NCBI RefSeq assembly: GCF_030733845.1
Contig: NZ_CP132312.1
Location: 124,001-188,000 of the forward strand
Length of the DNA stretch: 64,000 nt
Direction of reading: 5' to 3'
From: Shinella zoogloeoides
GTDB taxonomy: Bacteria > Pseudomonadota > Alphaproteobacteria > Rhizobiales > Rhizobiaceae
The notes beneath the pieces are model-generated. The model saw only the letters and a program-made list of their open reading frames with translations. It was not told the DNA's origin and did not search any database. How positions within the stretch are numbered: the stretch's first letter is position 1; each line of letters opens with the position of its first letter. The translations under genes and the position numbers were made by a program. Of the stretch, positions 34,877 to 44,869 are shown in pieces.

Positions 34877-36460
34877 ATGACGCGTATTTGGAAGCCTGAT
34901 GTAAATTCCGCCGGCGGCCTCAACCGCCGGGAATTCCTCGGCAGCGCCGCCGCCTTCGGTGTGCTGGCCGCAACGGCGACGACCTTTGCCCCGGGCCGCG
35001 CATCCGCCCAGGAGCCGAAGCGCGGCGGGCACCTGAAGCTTGGCCTGAAGGGCGGCGCGGCGACGGACACGCTGGACCCCGCCGGCTACAGCGCCGGCGT
35101 CGCTTTCGTGACCGGCCGCTGCTGGGGCGATACGCTGGTCGAATCCCATCCCGATACGGGCGTCGCCGTTCCGGCGCTCGCCGAATCCTGGGAGGCATCC
35201 GCCGACGCCGCGACCTGGACCTTCAAGATCCGCAAGGGCGTGCAGTTCCACGACGGCAGCCCGATGACGATCGCCGACGTGCTCGCCACGCTGAAGCGGC
35301 ATTCGGATGCGAACTCCAAGTCGGGCGCGCTCGGCCTTCTCGGCTCGATCAAGAGCTTCGAGGACAAGGCCGGCGATCTCGTGATCACGCTGGCCGAAGG
35401 CAATGCCGACCTTCCGCTGATCCTGTCCGACTACCATCTCGTCATTCAGCCCGCCGGCGGCGTGGAGAACCCGAACGCGGCGGTCGGCACCGGCCCCTAC
35501 AAACTGACCTCCTTCGAGGCCGGCGTGCGCACCACCTTCGAGAAGAACCCGAACGACTGGCGTTCCGACCGCGGCTTCGTCGACAGCGTCGAGATCATCG
35601 TCATGAACGATACGACCGCGCGCATCGCGGCGCTCTCCTCCGGCCAGGTCCACTTCATCAGTTCGGTCGAGCCGAAGACCGTGGAGCTCCTGAAGCGCGC
35701 GCCGATCGTCGAAATCCTCCAGACCGGCGGCAAGGGCTTCTACAGCTTCCTGATGCATTGCGACACGGCGCCGTTCGACAACAACGACCTGCGCCTCGCG
35801 CTGAAATATGCCGTCGACCGTCAGGAAATCCTCGACCGGGCGCTCAGCGGCTACGGCACGCTCGGCAACGACTATCCGGTCAACGCGGCCTATGCGCTTG
35901 CCCCCGAGGGCATCGAGCAGCGCGCCTTCGATCCGGACAAGGCTGCCTTCCACTACAAGAAATCCGGCCATTCCGGCCCGGTCGTCCTGCGCACAGCAGA
36001 AGCCGCCTTCCCCGGTGCGGTGGATGCCGCCGTGCTCTTCCAGGAAAGCGCCAAGAAGGCGGGCATCGCCATCGATGTCAAGCGCGAGCCGGATGACGGC
36101 TACTGGACGAATGTCTGGAACGTCCAGCCCTTCTGCGCTTCCTACTGGGGCGGGCGCCCGACGCAGGATTCGCGCTATTCCACCTCCTATGTCTCCAATG
36201 CCGAGTGGAACGACACGCGTTTCAAGCGCGAGGATTTCGACAAGCTGGTTCTCCAGGCAAGGGCCGAGCTCGACGAAACCAAGCGCCGCGAACTCTACAA
36301 GACCATGGCGCTCATCGTGCGCGACGAGGGCGGCCTGATCCTGCCCGTCTTCAACGACTACCTCAACGCCTGCTCCAAGCAGGTGAAGGGCTATGTGCAC
36401 GACATCGGCAACGACGTCTCCAACGGTTACGTCGCCAGCCGTGTCTGGCTTGACGCCTGA
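34877..36460 (+). CDS. Peptide/opine-type ABC substrate-binding protein (family 5), Tat-exported
   Basis: 527-residue periplasmic protein of the DppA/OppA class (SBP_bac_5). The Tat signal has NRREFLGSAAAFGVLAATAT with the twin arginines near residue 17. Family features are ALAESWEASADAATWTFKIR, KGVQFHDGSPMT, and GTGPYKLTSFE. No permease or ATPase genes accompany it in this window, so it must use subunits encoded elsewhere or act on its own. The ATG at 34877 follows GGGGAACC; a CocE-like hydrolase gene follows after 83 bases. Confidence 0.9.
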   Translation: MTRIWKPDVNSAGGLNRREFLGSAAAFGVLAATATTFAPGRASAQEPKRGGHLKLGLKGGAATDTLDPAGYSAGVAFVTGRCWGDTLVESHPDTGVAVPALAESWEASADAATWTFKIRKGVQFHDGSPMTIADVLATLKRHSDANSKSGALGLLGSIKSFEDKAGDLVITLAEGNADLPLILSDYHLVIQPAGGVENPNAAVGTGPYKLTSFEAGVRTTFEKNPNDWRSDRGFVDSVEIIVMNDTTARIAALSSGQVHFISSVEPKTVELLKRAPIVEILQTGGKGFYSFLMHCDTAPFDNNDLRLALKYAVDRQEILDRALSGYGTLGNDYPVNAAYALAPEGIEQRAFDPDKAAFHYKKSGHSGPVVLRTAEAAFPGAVDAAVLFQESAKKAGIAIDVKREPDDGYWTNVWNVQPFCASYWGGRPTQDSRYSTSYVSNAEWNDTRFKREDFDKLVLQARAELDETKRRELYKTMALIVRDEGGLILPVFNDYLNACSKQVKGYVHDIGNDVSNGYVASRVWLDA

Positions 36461-36480
36461 CGCCCCGGCTCCATGTTCCT

Positions 36481-36513
36481 GACCGGAAGCGGCCCGTCGC
36501 GCCGCGTCCGGTC
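36481..36513. other. Intercistronic hairpin after the binding-protein gene
   Basis: GACCGGA (36481-36487) pairs with TCCGGTC (36507-36513), and a further GCGGC/GCCGC pairing closes most of the interior. No T-run follows, so it is more likely an mRNA-stabilising structure between the binding-protein and hydrolase genes than a terminator. Confidence 0.45.
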
Positions 36514-36543
36514 AAATCCGCCTCCTGCTGAACGGACCTTCTC

Positions 36544-38541
36544 ATGTCTCGCGCCTTCACCGTCATCGAAAACGAATGGATCACGCTTGCCGACGGCACG
36601 CGGCTTGCCGCCCGCATCTGGATGCCGGACGGGGCGGAGAGCGATCCCGTGCCCGCCGTGCTCGAATTCCTACCTTACCGCAAGCGCGACGGGACGAGCG
36701 TTCGCGATGAATCGACCTATCCCGTCTTCGCCGCCGCCGGCATTGCCGGCGTGCGTGTCGATATCCGCGGCTCGGGCGAATCCGACGGCGTGATCGACGG
36801 CGAATACACGCCGCTGGAGCTGGCGAACGCCTGCGAACTCATCGAATGGATCGCCGCCCAGCCCTGGTCGAACGGTTCGGTCGGCATGATGGGCATCTCC
36901 TGGGGCGGCTTCAACTGCCTGCAGGTCGCCGCCCTCAAGCCTCCGGCGCTGAAGGCCGTCATCTCCATCGCCTCCACCGTCGACCGCTACAACGACGACA
37001 TCCATTACAAGAACGGCACGCATCTTTCCGCCCAGCTCTCCTGGGCCGCGACCATGCTCGCCTACCAGTCCCGTTCGCCGGACCCGGAGATCGTCGGCGA
37101 CCGCTGGAAGGCCATGTGGCTGGAGCGGTTGGAGAACGAACCCTTCTTCATGGAGGAATGGCTGCAGCACCAGCGCCGCGACGCTTTCTGGAAGCACGGC
37201 TCGATCTGCGAGGATTTCGGCGGCTTTCCCATTCCCGCCCTCGTCATCGCCGGCTGGGCGGACGGCTATCGCAGCACGCCGCTGAAGGCCGTCGAAGGGC
37301 TCGGCGACAGGGCCAAGGCTCTGATCGGCCCCTGGGTGCACAAATACCCGCACTTCGCCTGGCCGAAGCCTCGAATGGATTTCCACGCCGAGGCCATCGC
37401 CTGGTGGAACCGCTGGCTGCGCGGCGAGGAGAACGGCGCGGAGAAGATCCCGCAAGTGCGCGCCTATATCCAGGACGCCGCCCGTCCGTCTCTGCGCCGC
37501 GAGGCCGACCCCGGCTTCTGGATCGCCAAGGACAGTTGGGAAACGCCCGAGATGGCGACCTTCTATGTCGAGCAGTACGGCGCGCTGGTGCCCGGCATGC
37601 CGATAGCCGGCGCCTCGGGCAATGACCGCTACCTCAAATCCCCGCTCGATACCGGCACCATGGCCGGCGAGTGGTTCACCCTGAAACCGGATGCGGAAAT
37701 GGCGCTCGACCAGCGCCTCGACGATGCCGGCTCGCTGGTCGTCGAGACGGCGCCGCTCGATGAGGCCCAGGATTTCCTCGGACAGCCCGTGCTGGAACTC
37801 GATGTCGCGACGGATGCCGATATCGCCAATCTCTGCGCCCGCCTGGTCGACATCCACCCTGATGGTACGGCGACGCGCGTCACCTTCGGCGTCGTGAACC
37901 TTGCGCATCGCGAGGGCAATGCCGCGCCGAGGGCCATGCCGAAGGGCCGGAAGACGCGTATCCGCCTGGTGCTCGATGCGATGGGTTACCGCTTCCAGGC
38001 CGGCCATCGCATCCGCCTGTCGCTGTCGACCGCCTACTGGCCGATGGTTCTGCCGCCGCCGGTGGATGCAGGCGTGACCATCGATCTCGCCTCGCTCGGC
38101 TTCTCGCTGCCCAAGCTCGGCGCCCATAAGGTCGTCTCGCTGCCGGAGCCGGAAAATCCCGATCCGCTGCCGAAATATACGGTGCTGACAGAGGGAGAGA
38201 CGGCCCGCGGTGTGGAGCGCGACCTGACGAATGGCCTGACCGAATACTCGATCTACGAGGATACCGGCCTCAACGAGCATCCCGGCACGGGGCTCGCCAC
38301 GCGGCAGGTGCGGGACGAACTCTGGTCGATCGCCGAAAACGATCCGTTGTCGATGACCGGCACGGCCGTCTGGACCTGCGACATGCAGCGCCCCGGCTGG
38401 TTCGTGCGCACGGTCTCGACCGCGACCATCGCCTGCACCGCGACGGACTGGCTGATCTCCGCCTCCATCCGCGCCTTCGAGGGCGAGCAGCAGGTCTTCG
38501 AGAAGACGTTCGAAAAGACGATCCCGCGCGACTTCATGTAG
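36544..38541 (+). CDS. CocE/NonD family alpha/beta hydrolase
   Basis: 665-residue serine hydrolase of the X-Pro dipeptidyl-peptidase S15/CocE type. The nucleophile elbow is MGISWGGF with Ser119; the oxyanion region is FLPYRKRD; the acid and histidine are likely in GWADGYRST and GPWVHKYPH. The C-terminal half (from about residue 330) matches the PF08530-type jelly roll. No signal peptide is seen, so it is cytoplasmic and could cleave an ester or amide brought in with the aid of the upstream binding protein. Its stop is 13 bases from the convergent dnaE2 stop. Confidence 0.87.
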   Translation: MSRAFTVIENEWITLADGTRLAARIWMPDGAESDPVPAVLEFLPYRKRDGTSVRDESTYPVFAAAGIAGVRVDIRGSGESDGVIDGEYTPLELANACELIEWIAAQPWSNGSVGMMGISWGGFNCLQVAALKPPALKAVISIASTVDRYNDDIHYKNGTHLSAQLSWAATMLAYQSRSPDPEIVGDRWKAMWLERLENEPFFMEEWLQHQRRDAFWKHGSICEDFGGFPIPALVIAGWADGYRSTPLKAVEGLGDRAKALIGPWVHKYPHFAWPKPRMDFHAEAIAWWNRWLRGEENGAEKIPQVRAYIQDAARPSLRREADPGFWIAKDSWETPEMATFYVEQYGALVPGMPIAGASGNDRYLKSPLDTGTMAGEWFTLKPDAEMALDQRLDDAGSLVVETAPLDEAQDFLGQPVLELDVATDADIANLCARLVDIHPDGTATRVTFGVVNLAHREGNAAPRAMPKGRKTRIRLVLDAMGYRFQAGHRIRLSLSTAYWPMVLPPPVDAGVTIDLASLGFSLPKLGAHKVVSLPEPENPDPLPKYTVLTEGETARGVERDLTNGLTEYSIYEDTGLNEHPGTGLATRQVRDELWSIAENDPLSMTGTAVWTCDMQRPGWFVRTVSTATIACTATDWLISASIRAFEGEQQVFEKTFEKTIPRDFM

Positions 38542-38554
38542 GAATGCCGGCGGA

Positions 38555-41500
38555 TCAGTGGAAGTCGCGGGATTTGACGCGGATCGCCTCGATGCGGCCC
38601 GCGTCCTCCTGTCCTGAAAGGCCTCCACGCCGGCCGATGGTGGAGAAGTCGGCGGAAAGGTCGGTGAGGTGCTGCACGACGAGATGCACCACCTCGCCCT
38701 CGCGCTGGACATAGCCTTTGACGCCGAGCATCGGCGCGCCCATCACGATGGGGCGATAGGCGAGGAAAATCTTGCGCCAGACGACGAGATTGGCGATGCC
38801 CGTCTCGTCCTCGATCGTCACGAAGATGACGCCCTTGGCCGAGCCCGGCTGCTGGCGCACGAGCACGATGCCGGCCGTCTCGACCTTCTGCCGGTCCTTC
38901 AGCCGCGTCGCCTCGGCGCAGGTGAGGATACGGCGGCGCGTAAGGCTTTCCCGCAGGAAGCTCACCGGGTGGGCGCGCAGCGTCAGGCCGACATGGCCGT
39001 AATCCTCCACTACCTCGCCGCCCGTCGCCATGGGGCGCAGCGCCACGGCCGGCTCGCTCAATTCCGGCACCAGCGCCGCCTCCCGCTTCGCCGCCGCCGT
39101 GAAGAGCGGCAGGGGCTCGTCCCGCAGGCCGCGGATCGCCCACAAGGCCGCGCGGCGGGAAAGCCCGAGCGACGGCAGGAAGGCATCCGCATCGGCAAGG
39201 CGGACAAGTGTTTCGACCGAAAGGCCGGCGCGACGCCAGAAATCGTCGACGGAGCCAAAGGGCTCGTCCGCCCGAGCCGAAACGAGGTCGCTGCCCTCCC
39301 GGTTCTTCAATCCCTTGACCATCCTGAGGCCGAGACGCACGGCAAACCGCCCCTTGTCGTCCGTCGGCTCCAGCGTGCAGTCCCACCGGCTCTGGTTGAT
39401 GCAGACCGGCCGCACCTCCACGCCATGGTCGCGTGCGTCGCGCACGATCTGTGCCGGGGCGTAAAAACCCATCGGCTGGGAATTGAGCAGGGCGGCGCAG
39501 AAGACATCCGGATGATGGCATTTCATCCAGGCGGAAGCATAGGCGACGATGGCGAAGCTATAGGCGTGGCTCTCCGGGAAGCCGTAGGAGCCGAAGCCCT
39601 CGAGCTGGCGGCACATGCGTTCGGCGAATTCCCGGGCATAACCTCTTTCGACCATGCCATCGCGCAGTTCGTCCCGGAACTTGTCCACGCCGCCCGTCTG
39701 CTTGAACGTGGCCATCGCCCGGCGTAACTGGTCGGCTCGCCCCGGCGTGAAACCGGCGCATTCGATCGCCACCTGCATCGCCTGTTCCTGGAACAAAGGC
39801 ACGCCGAGCGTTCGCTTCAGCACCATCTCGAATTCCGGTTTGGGATACTCGACCTTTTCGAGCCCCTGCCGCCGCCGCAGATAAGGATGCACCATGTCCC
39901 CCTGGATCGGCCCCGGCCGCACGATCGCCACCTGAATGACGATGTCGTAAAATTCCTTCGGCTTGAGGCGTGGCAGCATGGACATCTGCGCCCGACTCTC
40001 GATCTGGAACGTGCCGATCGTGTCGGCCTTCGAGATCATCTCGTAGGTTTCATCGTCCCCTTGCGGAATGGTGGCGAGTTCGTAGACCTCATCCTTGTGT
40101 TCCTTCAGGAAGTCGAAGGCGCGGCGCATGCAGGTGAGCATGCCGAGCGCCAGCACGTCCACCTTCATGAAATGCAGGGATTCGATGTCGTCCTTGTCCC
40201 ATTCGATCACCTGCCGGCCGTCCATGGCCGCGGGCTCGATGGGCACCAAGTCGTCCAGCCGGTCACGCGTCAGCACGAAGCCGCCGGGATGCTGCGAAAG
40301 ATGACGGGGTGCGCCGATCAACTGGCGGGCCAGTTCGAGCAGCAGCTTTATGCGCCGGTCGTCCACATTGAGGCCCGCCGATTGGGCATGGCTTTGCGGA
40401 ACGTCGTTTGACCAGCCCCAAACCTGCGAGGACAGTGCCTTCAGCACATCCTCCGGCATGCCGAGCGCCCGGCCGACATCGCGCATGGCCGCGCGCGAGC
40501 GGTAGCGGATGACTGTCGCGCAAAGCGCCGACCGATCCGTCCCATACGTATTGTAAATCCACTGGATCACCTCCTCCCGGCGCTCGTGCTCGAAGTCGAC
40601 GTCGATATCGGGTGGCTCGCCGCGCTGTTCGGAGACGAAGCGCTCGAAAAGGAGGCCGTTGTCCTGAGGATCGACGGCGGTGATTCCCAGCACGTAGCAC
40701 ACCGCGCTGTTTGCCGCCGACCCGCGCCCCTGGCAGAGAATCTTCATCTCGCGCGCCTCCCGGACGATCGAGTTCACCGTCAGGAAGTAGGGGGCGTATT
40801 TCATCTTCTCGATGAGCCGCAGCTCATAACGCAGCTTCTTACGCACCACCTCCGGCACGCCGTCCTGATACCGCACGGCCGCCCCCTCCCACGTATATTT
40901 CTCCAAGGCCTCTTGCGGCGTGAGGTCGGCATATTCCTTCTCGTCGGGATATTGGTATTGCAGCTCGTCTAGCGAAAACCGGCAGCGCTCCACGATCTCC
41001 AGCGTACGGCGAAGCGCTTCCGGATAACGGGTGAAGAGGCGGTGCATCTCCTCTGGTGGCTTCAGGTAGCGGTCGGCGTGGCGCTCGCGCAGGAAACCGG
41101 CATTGTCGATGACGACATTGTGGCGGATGCAGGTGACGATATCCTGCAGCATGCGCCGGGTGGGCTCGTGGTAGAGCACATCGTTGGTGACGACGGTCGG
41201 CACGCGGTATTGGGCGGCAAGATTGGAGAGCTGCCAGAGGCGGAGCTGGTCGTTCGGCCGGCGGCGCAGCGTGAGAGCGAGGTAGCTGCGGTCGCGGAAG
41301 GTTTCCTTGAGGCGGCGGAGATGAAAGGCGGTGGTTTCGTCCGCCTCGTCCGGCACCAGCACGGCAAGCAGCCCCTCGTTCCATTCGACGACGTCGGCCC
41401 AGTCGAGATGGCACTTGCCCTTGCCGGCCTTCTTCTTGCCGATGGTCAGCAGGCGGCAGAGGCGGGCATAGGCGGCGCGATCCGTCGGATAGGCGAGCAT

Positions 41501-41740
41501 CGACATGCCATCGGCAAGGTCCAGCCGGCAGCCGACGACGAGACGCATTGTCTCCCCTTCCGGCAGTTCCTTCACCGCCCTGTGGGCCTGCACGATGCCG
41601 GCGAGGCTGTTGCGATCGACGACGGCGAGAGCTTCGATGCCGAGCGCGCCGGCCTGCGCGACCAGTTCTGCACAGCCGCTCGCCCCGCGCAGGAACGAGA
41701 AATGGGAGGTCACCTGAAGCTCGGCATAACGCGGTTTCAT
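38555..41740 (-). CDS. dnaE2: Error-prone DNA polymerase DnaE2
   Basis: 1061-residue C-family polymerase that performs damage-induced, mutagenic translesion synthesis with ImuA and ImuB. The N-terminal PHP domain starts [19 protein letters not shown]; the polymerase active site includes [17 protein letters not shown] and [16 protein letters not shown], whose aspartates are catalytic. The C-terminal OB-type segment is near [20 protein letters not shown]. The ATG at 41740 ([10 protein letters not shown]) overlaps the imuB stop by 4 bases; the ~70-codon upstream extension lacks support. It is the last gene of a LexA-controlled operon. Confidence 0.95.
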   Translation of the reverse strand: MKPRYAELQVTSHFSFLRGASGCAELVAQAGALGIEALAVVDRNSLAGIVQAHRAVKELPEGETMRLVVGCRLDLADGMSMLAYPTDRAAYARLCRLLTIGKKKAGKGKCHLDWADVVEWNEGLLAVLVPDEADETTAFHLRRLKETFRDRSYLALTLRRRPNDQLRLWQLSNLAAQYRVPTVVTNDVLYHEPTRRMLQDIVTCIRHNVVIDNAGFLRERHADRYLKPPEEMHRLFTRYPEALRRTLEIVERCRFSLDELQYQYPDEKEYADLTPQEALEKYTWEGAAVRYQDGVPEVVRKKLRYELRLIEKMKYAPYFLTVNSIVREAREMKILCQGRGSAANSAVCYVLGITAVDPQDNGLLFERFVSEQRGEPPDIDVDFEHERREEVIQWIYNTYGTDRSALCATVIRYRSRAAMRDVGRALGMPEDVLKALSSQVWGWSNDVPQSHAQSAGLNVDDRRIKLLLELARQLIGAPRHLSQHPGGFVLTRDRLDDLVPIEPAAMDGRQVIEWDKDDIESLHFMKVDVLALGMLTCMRRAFDFLKEHKDEVYELATIPQGDDETYEMISKADTIGTFQIESRAQMSMLPRLKPKEFYDIVIQVAIVRPGPIQGDMVHPYLRRRQGLEKVEYPKPEFEMVLKRTLGVPLFQEQAMQVAIECAGFTPGRADQLRRAMATFKQTGGVDKFRDELRDGMVERGYAREFAERMCRQLEGFGSYGFPESHAYSFAIVAYASAWMKCHHPDVFCAALLNSQPMGFYAPAQIVRDARDHGVEVRPVCINQSRWDCTLEPTDDKGRFAVRLGLRMVKGLKNREGSDLVSARADEPFGSVDDFWRRAGLSVETLVRLADADAFLPSLGLSRRAALWAIRGLRDEPLPLFTAAAKREAALVPELSEPAVALRPMATGGEVVEDYGHVGLTLRAHPVSFLRESLTRRRILTCAEATRLKDRQKVETAGIVLVRQQPGSAKGVIFVTIEDETGIANLVVWRKIFLAYRPIVMGAPMLGVKGYVQREGEVVHLVVQHLTDLSADFSTIGRRGGLSGQEDAGRIEAIRVKSRDFH

Positions 41741-43260
41741 GCGAATATCCCGTGCAGGAACCAGCGGCCGGCCCCGCTTGCCGCCTCGGCCTCGTTGCCC
41801 GAGCGGAAGAGCCAGAAGCGCTCGCCCTCCGCATCCTCGACCTGGAAATAGTCGCGCACGGCGGCAAGCTCGGCGTCGCGCTTCCACCATTCGCCGAAGA
41901 TGCGCTCCGGGCCGTCCGCCCGTTTCACCAGCCGCCGCACGCCGCGCCATGTGAAGGACGCCGGCGGGTGGTCCGGCAGGAGCGCCATGACCTCGATCGG
42001 CTCCGGCCGGGCAAGTAGGCGCGCCGGGCGCGGCCAGCCCTCCTGCCAGCTCGTCCCGACATCGGGCGCCAGGGGCGGAATGCGGCGGAAGGACCGCTCC
42101 GGCACGTCGCTTTCGACCGGGGCGATACGGTATAGGCGTGCGGCGCCGATGCGGTTGGCGATGACGTCAACGAGGCCGGCAAGGTCGGCCTGCTCCTCCT
42201 CTATCAGCGAAGACGCGGCCTGCTGCAGGACAAGCGGTTCGGCAAGCGTCGCGGTCAGATCCATGATCTCGATGCCGAAACCCGGATCAATCGTCTCGAT
42301 CCGGTCGCAGAGCAGCCGGATGAGCCGCTTTTCATCGCGCACGGCGCGTGCCGTCCCGACCCGGATCGCCTGCAGGGAATTGTCGACGCGGTGGAAGAGA
42401 AGATCGAGCCGGCGCGCGCCGAGGCCGCGCTTTTCCAGTGCGTGACAGAGATCGTGCACGAGGCCGGCCGTATAGCGGGCGATAGTCTCCGGTGCGCCGA
42501 TCGGTTCGCCGAAGACCTTTCGCACCGTGGCGAGCTCCGGATCGCGCAGCGGATCGACGGGTTCGGAAATCCTGCCCTCGATCTGGTCGAGCCGGCGGCC
42601 GAGGAGCGGGCCGAAGCGCAGCACGAGCGGCGCGCGCGGCACGGCGAGCACGTCGCCGATCGTGGCAAAGCCGAGCACATGCAGGCCCGTCACGGTTTCC
42701 GGCGCGATGCGCAGGCCGGGGATCGGCAGCGGCGCGACGGCCTCCCCCGCCGCGCCGGGCGGAATGATGCAGACCGGATCGGCATGGAAACGGGCGGCGG
42801 CATAGGCCGCCCCCCAGCTATCGGCAATGGCCGCGCGGGCGAAAATGCCGGAGGCGCCGAGGCGGTTGACGAGGCCGGTCAGCATGCGTGCCTCGCCGCC
42901 GTGCAGGTGGTCTGCGCCGGTCGTGTCGATGACGAGCCCGTCCGGCGGGTCCGGCGCGACGATGGGGGCGTAGTGCTGCAGGGCCCAGAGAGCAAGGCGC
43001 CGGAGCGCCGCCGCATCGGCCGCGGGGTCGGCGGGCATGGTCAGGACATCGGGCAGCAGCGCATGGGCCTTGGTGAGCGGCATGCCGACGCGAAGGCCCG
43101 CCTGCTCGGCCGGCCGGCTCACCGCCGTCACGATGCGGCGCGAACCCTCCTTGCCGACCAGAACGAGCCGCCGGTCAGGCGGAGGCGCCGAAGCGCCAAG
43201 GGACCGTCGCAGGCGATCGATCGGCCAGCCGGGAAGAAAAAGCGATACGACCCTCGGCAT
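41737..43260 (-). CDS. imuB: ImuB, catalytically inactive Y-family polymerase homologue
   Basis: 507-residue hub of the mutasome; it links DnaE2 to the beta clamp. The N-terminus [20 protein letters not shown] occupies the place of the metal-binding HVDMDAF of Pol IV, and the second motif reads [15 protein letters not shown] rather than a serine-Asp-Glu triad, so the acidic active-site residues are missing as expected for ImuB. A beta-clamp-binding motif was not clearly identified. The ATG at 43260 lies inside imuA, an 86-base overlap. Confidence 0.93.
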   Translation of the reverse strand: MPRVVSLFLPGWPIDRLRRSLGASAPPPDRRLVLVGKEGSRRIVTAVSRPAEQAGLRVGMPLTKAHALLPDVLTMPADPAADAAALRRLALWALQHYAPIVAPDPPDGLVIDTTGADHLHGGEARMLTGLVNRLGASGIFARAAIADSWGAAYAAARFHADPVCIIPPGAAGEAVAPLPIPGLRIAPETVTGLHVLGFATIGDVLAVPRAPLVLRFGPLLGRRLDQIEGRISEPVDPLRDPELATVRKVFGEPIGAPETIARYTAGLVHDLCHALEKRGLGARRLDLLFHRVDNSLQAIRVGTARAVRDEKRLIRLLCDRIETIDPGFGIEIMDLTATLAEPLVLQQAASSLIEEEQADLAGLVDVIANRIGAARLYRIAPVESDVPERSFRRIPPLAPDVGTSWQEGWPRPARLLARPEPIEVMALLPDHPPASFTWRGVRRLVKRADGPERIFGEWWKRDAELAAVRDYFQVEDAEGERFWLFRSGNEAEAASGAGRWFLHGIFA

Positions 43261-43933
43261 CGGATGCCTCCACTTCGAATTGCGCCGTCTCGCCGGAGCG
43301 GCAGCGGGTGAGTTCCAGCAGCCATTGCGCCCGGCCGACGCCCGGCACGGGAAGCGGCACGGACGGCCGCACGGAAACCTGCCAGCGCGTGACGGCGGCC
43401 GTGGGCAGCAGGAAAGCCCCGGCTTCCCGCCTATGCCTGAAGCGGCGCACGGCGATGCCGAGCGTGCCCCCGGCTTCCGCAGCAAGCTGCAGGCGGCGCG
43501 AGGCCGTCATCGACAGGCGCGCGACCTCCGCCACCACCGCGCCCAGCCCGCCATGGCGCAGCCCCTCCTCGAAACAGAGGAGAAGGCTCTTCTCGTCGCC
43601 CGCTTCCACATAGAGGACGCGCCCGGGGGCGAGCCCTGCCTGCGCCATCGCGGGGGCGAAGAGATCGGGCCGCGTCAGGCACCAGAGCACCTGTCCCCTG
43701 GTGCGGGCGGCAATGCCGGCGGCAAAAAGCATGGCGGCCGCGCCCTCGACGGCATCGTTGCCGCCGCCGCAGACCTCGTGCAGGCTGGCCAGCGCCAGCC
43801 CGCCGCCGGGCAGCCGGCTGTCGATTTCCGGCACGCCGAAGGGCAGCACCGCCCGGTCGCGCAGGGCGCGGCCGTCGAACTGCCGGATGCGGTCGCGCAG
43901 GTCGGCGACAACGGCATTGGCGGAGGCGGACAT
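43175..43933 (-). CDS. imuA: ImuA, RecA-like mutasome accessory protein
   Basis: 252-residue protein of the ImuA/SulA-like RecA-fold family needed with ImuB and DnaE2 for SOS mutagenesis. The visible start PFGVPEIDSRLPGGGLALASLHEVCG is the family signature; the P-loop is degenerate. It is the first gene of the operon. A perfect alphaproteobacterial LexA box lies 32 bases upstream of the ATG, indicating induction by DNA damage. It overlaps imuB by 86 bases. Confidence 0.93.
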   Translation of the reverse strand: MSASANAVVADLRDRIRQFDGRALRDRAVLPFGVPEIDSRLPGGGLALASLHEVCGGGNDAVEGAAAMLFAAGIAARTRGQVLWCLTRPDLFAPAMAQAGLAPGRVLYVEAGDEKSLLLCFEEGLRHGGLGAVVAEVARLSMTASRRLQLAAEAGGTLGIAVRRFRHRREAGAFLLPTAAVTRWQVSVRPSVPLPVPGVGRAQWLLELTRCRSGETAQFEVEASDAEGRIAFSSRLADRSPATVPWRFGASA

Positions 43934-43964
43934 CGGCTGGCGGGCTCCTGGTCGAAGAATGAAT

Positions 43965-43979
43965 GTTCTTTATTTGTTC
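43965..43979 (-). promoter_or_regulatory. LexA box (GTTC-N7-GTTC) of imuA
   Basis: GTTC at 43965-43968, seven bases, then GTTC at 43976-43979 is the exact direct-repeat SOS box of alphaproteobacteria. It is 32 bases before the imuA ATG, in the promoter region, and should repress imuA-imuB-dnaE2 until DNA damage. Confidence 0.85.
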
Positions 43980-44110
43980 TCATTCTTCCCCAGAGTCAAT
44001 CGCCGGAAAGATCACAGTTTGAATCATCCTCGGGAACCAACGGGCGCGGCGGAAGTTCTCCCTCACGCCATTCCAGCAAATTCTGGTCATCAAATTCAGG
44101 AGACATGTCC

Positions 44111-44416
44111 ATGGCTGACGAAAAAAGCACCGGCAAGCGCACGCTCGGCGTCGTTGAAGGTCGCGACAACATCTCTGAGGAAGCCCGCGCCGCGGCCGCG
44201 GAAGCCACGGTCAGCGAACAGATCGAGGCGCTGAAATCGGAAATCAGCCGGCTGAAGGAATCCGCGGGCCTGATCGCCGAGGGCACGGGCAACCTGGCGG
44301 TCGCCAAGGCGGAATCGCTGCGCGAAGAACTGCGCCAGACCATTCAGGCCAACCCGCTCGCCACCCTCGCCAGCGCCGCCTTCATCGGCTACCTCTTCGG
44401 CCTTCGCCACCGGTAG
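44111..44416 (+). CDS. Small DUF883/ElaB-like membrane protein A
   Basis: 101-residue protein. An N-terminal hydrophilic coil (EQIEALKSEISRLKESAGLI, about residues 40-60) is followed by a short C-terminal hydrophobic helix LATLASAAFIGYLFGLRHR, as in ElaB/YqjD-type inner-membrane ribosome-associated or stress proteins. The ATG at 44111 has AGGAG at 8-base spacing; the ATG at 44105 is too close to it. It faces a second protein of the same general design across a shared terminator. Confidence 0.78.
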   Translation: MADEKSTGKRTLGVVEGRDNISEEARAAAAEATVSEQIEALKSEISRLKESAGLIAEGTGNLAVAKAESLREELRQTIQANPLATLASAAFIGYLFGLRHR

Positions 44417-44439
44417 AGCCTTGCCCATCATGCCATGAA

Positions 44440-44463
44440 AAAGCCCGGCAATGCCGGGCTTTC
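44440..44463. terminator. Bidirectional rho-independent terminator
   Basis: AAAGCCCGGCA-ATGCCGGGCTTT is an 11-base perfect stem with A-run before and T-run after on the plus strand (44438-44463), so it can stop transcription in both directions between the two convergent membrane-protein genes. Confidence 0.85.
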
Positions 44464-44470
44464 TTGCGTG

Positions 44471-44794
44471 TCAGAACCAGCGCTGGCGGCGGGGCGGTTC
44501 GCTTTCGAGCGAGCCGAGCAGATAGCCGATGACGATGCCGGCAAGTCCGGCCGTAAGCACGACCGTCGAAAGGGCGGCCGGATGCTCGCGTGCGGCCTGG
44601 GCGACGGCGGCGCCTTCGTTGCGGACATATTTGCTTGCAGAGCGCACGGCGGGGCGGGCGGCCTCCATGGCATTGCCGGCGCGGTCGCGGATCGTCTCGT
44701 AGGCCTCGGTGCCCTTGTCGCCGATATCCTTTTGGAGCTGGGCGATTTCGGCGCGCAGGGCGGAAATCTGGGATTGAACGTCAGTGCTTGCCAT
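44471..44794 (-). CDS. Small DUF883/ElaB-like membrane protein B
   Basis: 107 residues. An N-terminal coiled-coil stretch (VQSQISALRAEIAQLQKDIG, about residues 5-25), an amphipathic middle (AGNAMEAARPAVRSASKYVR) and a C-terminal helix STVVLTAGLAGIVIGYLLGS. This matches the DUF883/YqjD-like group anchored in the inner membrane. The ATG at 44794 follows AAGGAGACC at ideal spacing; the alternative start eight codons upstream is weaker. Convergent with protein A. Confidence 0.8.
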   Translation of the reverse strand: MASTDVQSQISALRAEIAQLQKDIGDKGTEAYETIRDRAGNAMEAARPAVRSASKYVRNEGAAVAQAAREHPAALSTVVLTAGLAGIVIGYLLGSLESEPPRRQRWF

Positions 44795-44869
44795 TGCGGT
44801 CTCCTTGTCTGCAATCAAGACCGAACGGATGGCAGGCAGCTTGGTTCCAAGCGGCGGTAAGAAACGCGA

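Noticed and set aside
34799..36400. 533-residue minus-strand open frame
   Set aside because: Antisense to the family-5 binding protein with its Tat signal and family motifs.
36670..38712. 680-residue open frame on the minus strand
   Set aside because: It lies opposite the CocE-like hydrolase, whose catalytic motifs are clear. Its composition (Arg/Asp/Glu/His-rich, no motif) is that of an antisense shadow in GC-rich DNA.
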